A DNA stretch of 55,202 nucleotides from positions 1-55,202 of the forward strand of contig NZ_JAAITI010000024.1 in NCBI RefSeq assembly GCF_013304735.1, in the 5' to 3' direction. A program made the position numbers and the translations under genes. Shown here piece by piece: positions 55,024 through 55,202 of this stretch. The stretch comes from Blautia luti (GTDB taxonomy: Bacteria > Bacillota > Clostridia > Lachnospirales > Lachnospiraceae). The first letter of the stretch is position 1. Each line of letters opens with the position of its first letter. The notes below the pieces were generated by a model. It was given only the letters and a program-made list of their open reading frames with translations, searched no databases and was not told the DNA's origin.

Positions 55024-55202
55024 TCAATTCTGGTTTGGAGCATGATTGTTCAACAGGATTTTTTTCGCCTGTTTTAAATTAGCTGTTGCATTGTCCTGAC
55101 GAATATTCCGGTTATTGATACGGACAGGAATACATCTCTCCAGAATACGGTCATAAATTCGTTTGTGTGCGATATCAGCGGCGTTATTCAGCTCTGATAA
55201 AG
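55024..55202 (-). CDS. Partial CDS, C-terminal 58 residues, family unknown
   Basis: An open frame on minus enters at the window end and stops at 55024. The end reads LSELNNAADIAHKRIYDRIL and on to LLNNHAPNQN. It is basic and helical. It is probably the C-terminus of another mobilisation or replication gene of the element, but I do not recognise it. The start lies beyond the window. Confidence 0.6.
   Translation of the reverse strand, partial: LSELNNAADIAHKRIYDRILERCIPVRINNRNIRQDNATANLKQAKKILLNNHAPNQN

Larger units (their letters stand above)
49586..55202. mobile_element. Integrative mobilizable element, one end (continues past window)
   Basis: A block carrying the foreign rlmD tail, TnpV, an unknown AT-rich cargo gene, yjdF with riboswitch, a lipoprotein, a MobA/MobL relaxase, an oriT-like site and DUF3847. 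All neighbours to the left are housekeeping genes. No type IV secretion genes are seen, so it is likely mobilised by a helper element. No integrase is seen either; it may lie beyond the window. Confidence 0.8.

Overview
The window looks like a chromosomal segment of a gut-type Clostridia, most likely Lachnospiraceae (inference). Supporting signs are a Gram-positive PolC, class III fructose-1,6-bisphosphatase, CodY, VanZ-like and DUF6106-type proteins, the comM-dprA-topA-codY order, a CIRCE-controlled groESL operon, and purine synthesis that pairs a PurO-type IMP cyclohydrolase with a stand-alone AICAR transformylase. Base composition is moderate in the chromosomal part and clearly AT-richer after about 49.9 kb.

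Layout. 1-5.7 kb: a truncated tRNA-Gly, small membrane proteins, an alpha/beta hydrolase, 4-alpha-glucanotransferase and a VanZ-like protein. 5.8-8.5 kb: thymidylate synthase and dihydrofolate reductase, then branched-chain aminotransferase on the other strand. 8.5-19.5 kb: XpaC-like and TelA-like proteins, ispG, polC, fbp and a membrane-anchored protein. 19.6-25.6 kb: an XRE regulator, then comM, dprA, topA and codY. 25.8-33 kb: groES-groEL, a small membrane protein, guaB, an amidase, then a ZTP riboswitch controlling purO-like and AICARFT genes. 33.1-35.6 kb: tRNA-Gly and tRNA-Phe around two cell-wall proteins. 35.7-49.6 kb: Fe-alcohol dehydrogenase, a flavoprotein/thioredoxin pair, a Crp/Fnr regulator, a B12-radical SAM protein, a 35-residue membrane peptide, an AIRS-type protein, trmL, a two-component system, mutS2, yhaM and rlmD.

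From about 49.56 kb to the end the sequence looks like one end of an integrative mobilizable element. It appears inserted at the 3' end of rlmD, whose protein carries an extra C-terminal domain of about 90 residues beyond the normal end. The element contains TnpV, an unidentified AT-rich cargo gene preceded by a 50-residue ORF, a yjdF-type riboswitch with its YjdF protein, a lipoprotein, a MobA/MobL relaxase, a DUF3847 protein and a putative oriT. The oriT has an inverted repeat followed by a block matching the RSF1010-family nick region. No integrase is visible, so the element continues past the window.

Regulation readable from sequence includes a CIRCE operator at groESL, a near-perfect CodY box upstream of codY, further CodY-like boxes before the purine operon and a 3D-domain protein gene, two riboswitches, and many intrinsic terminators. 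The most unusual parts are the mobile element (chimeric RlmD, unknown cargo, pseudoknot-like repeats near the end) and a thioredoxin-reductase homologue without the usual NADPH-binding motifs.
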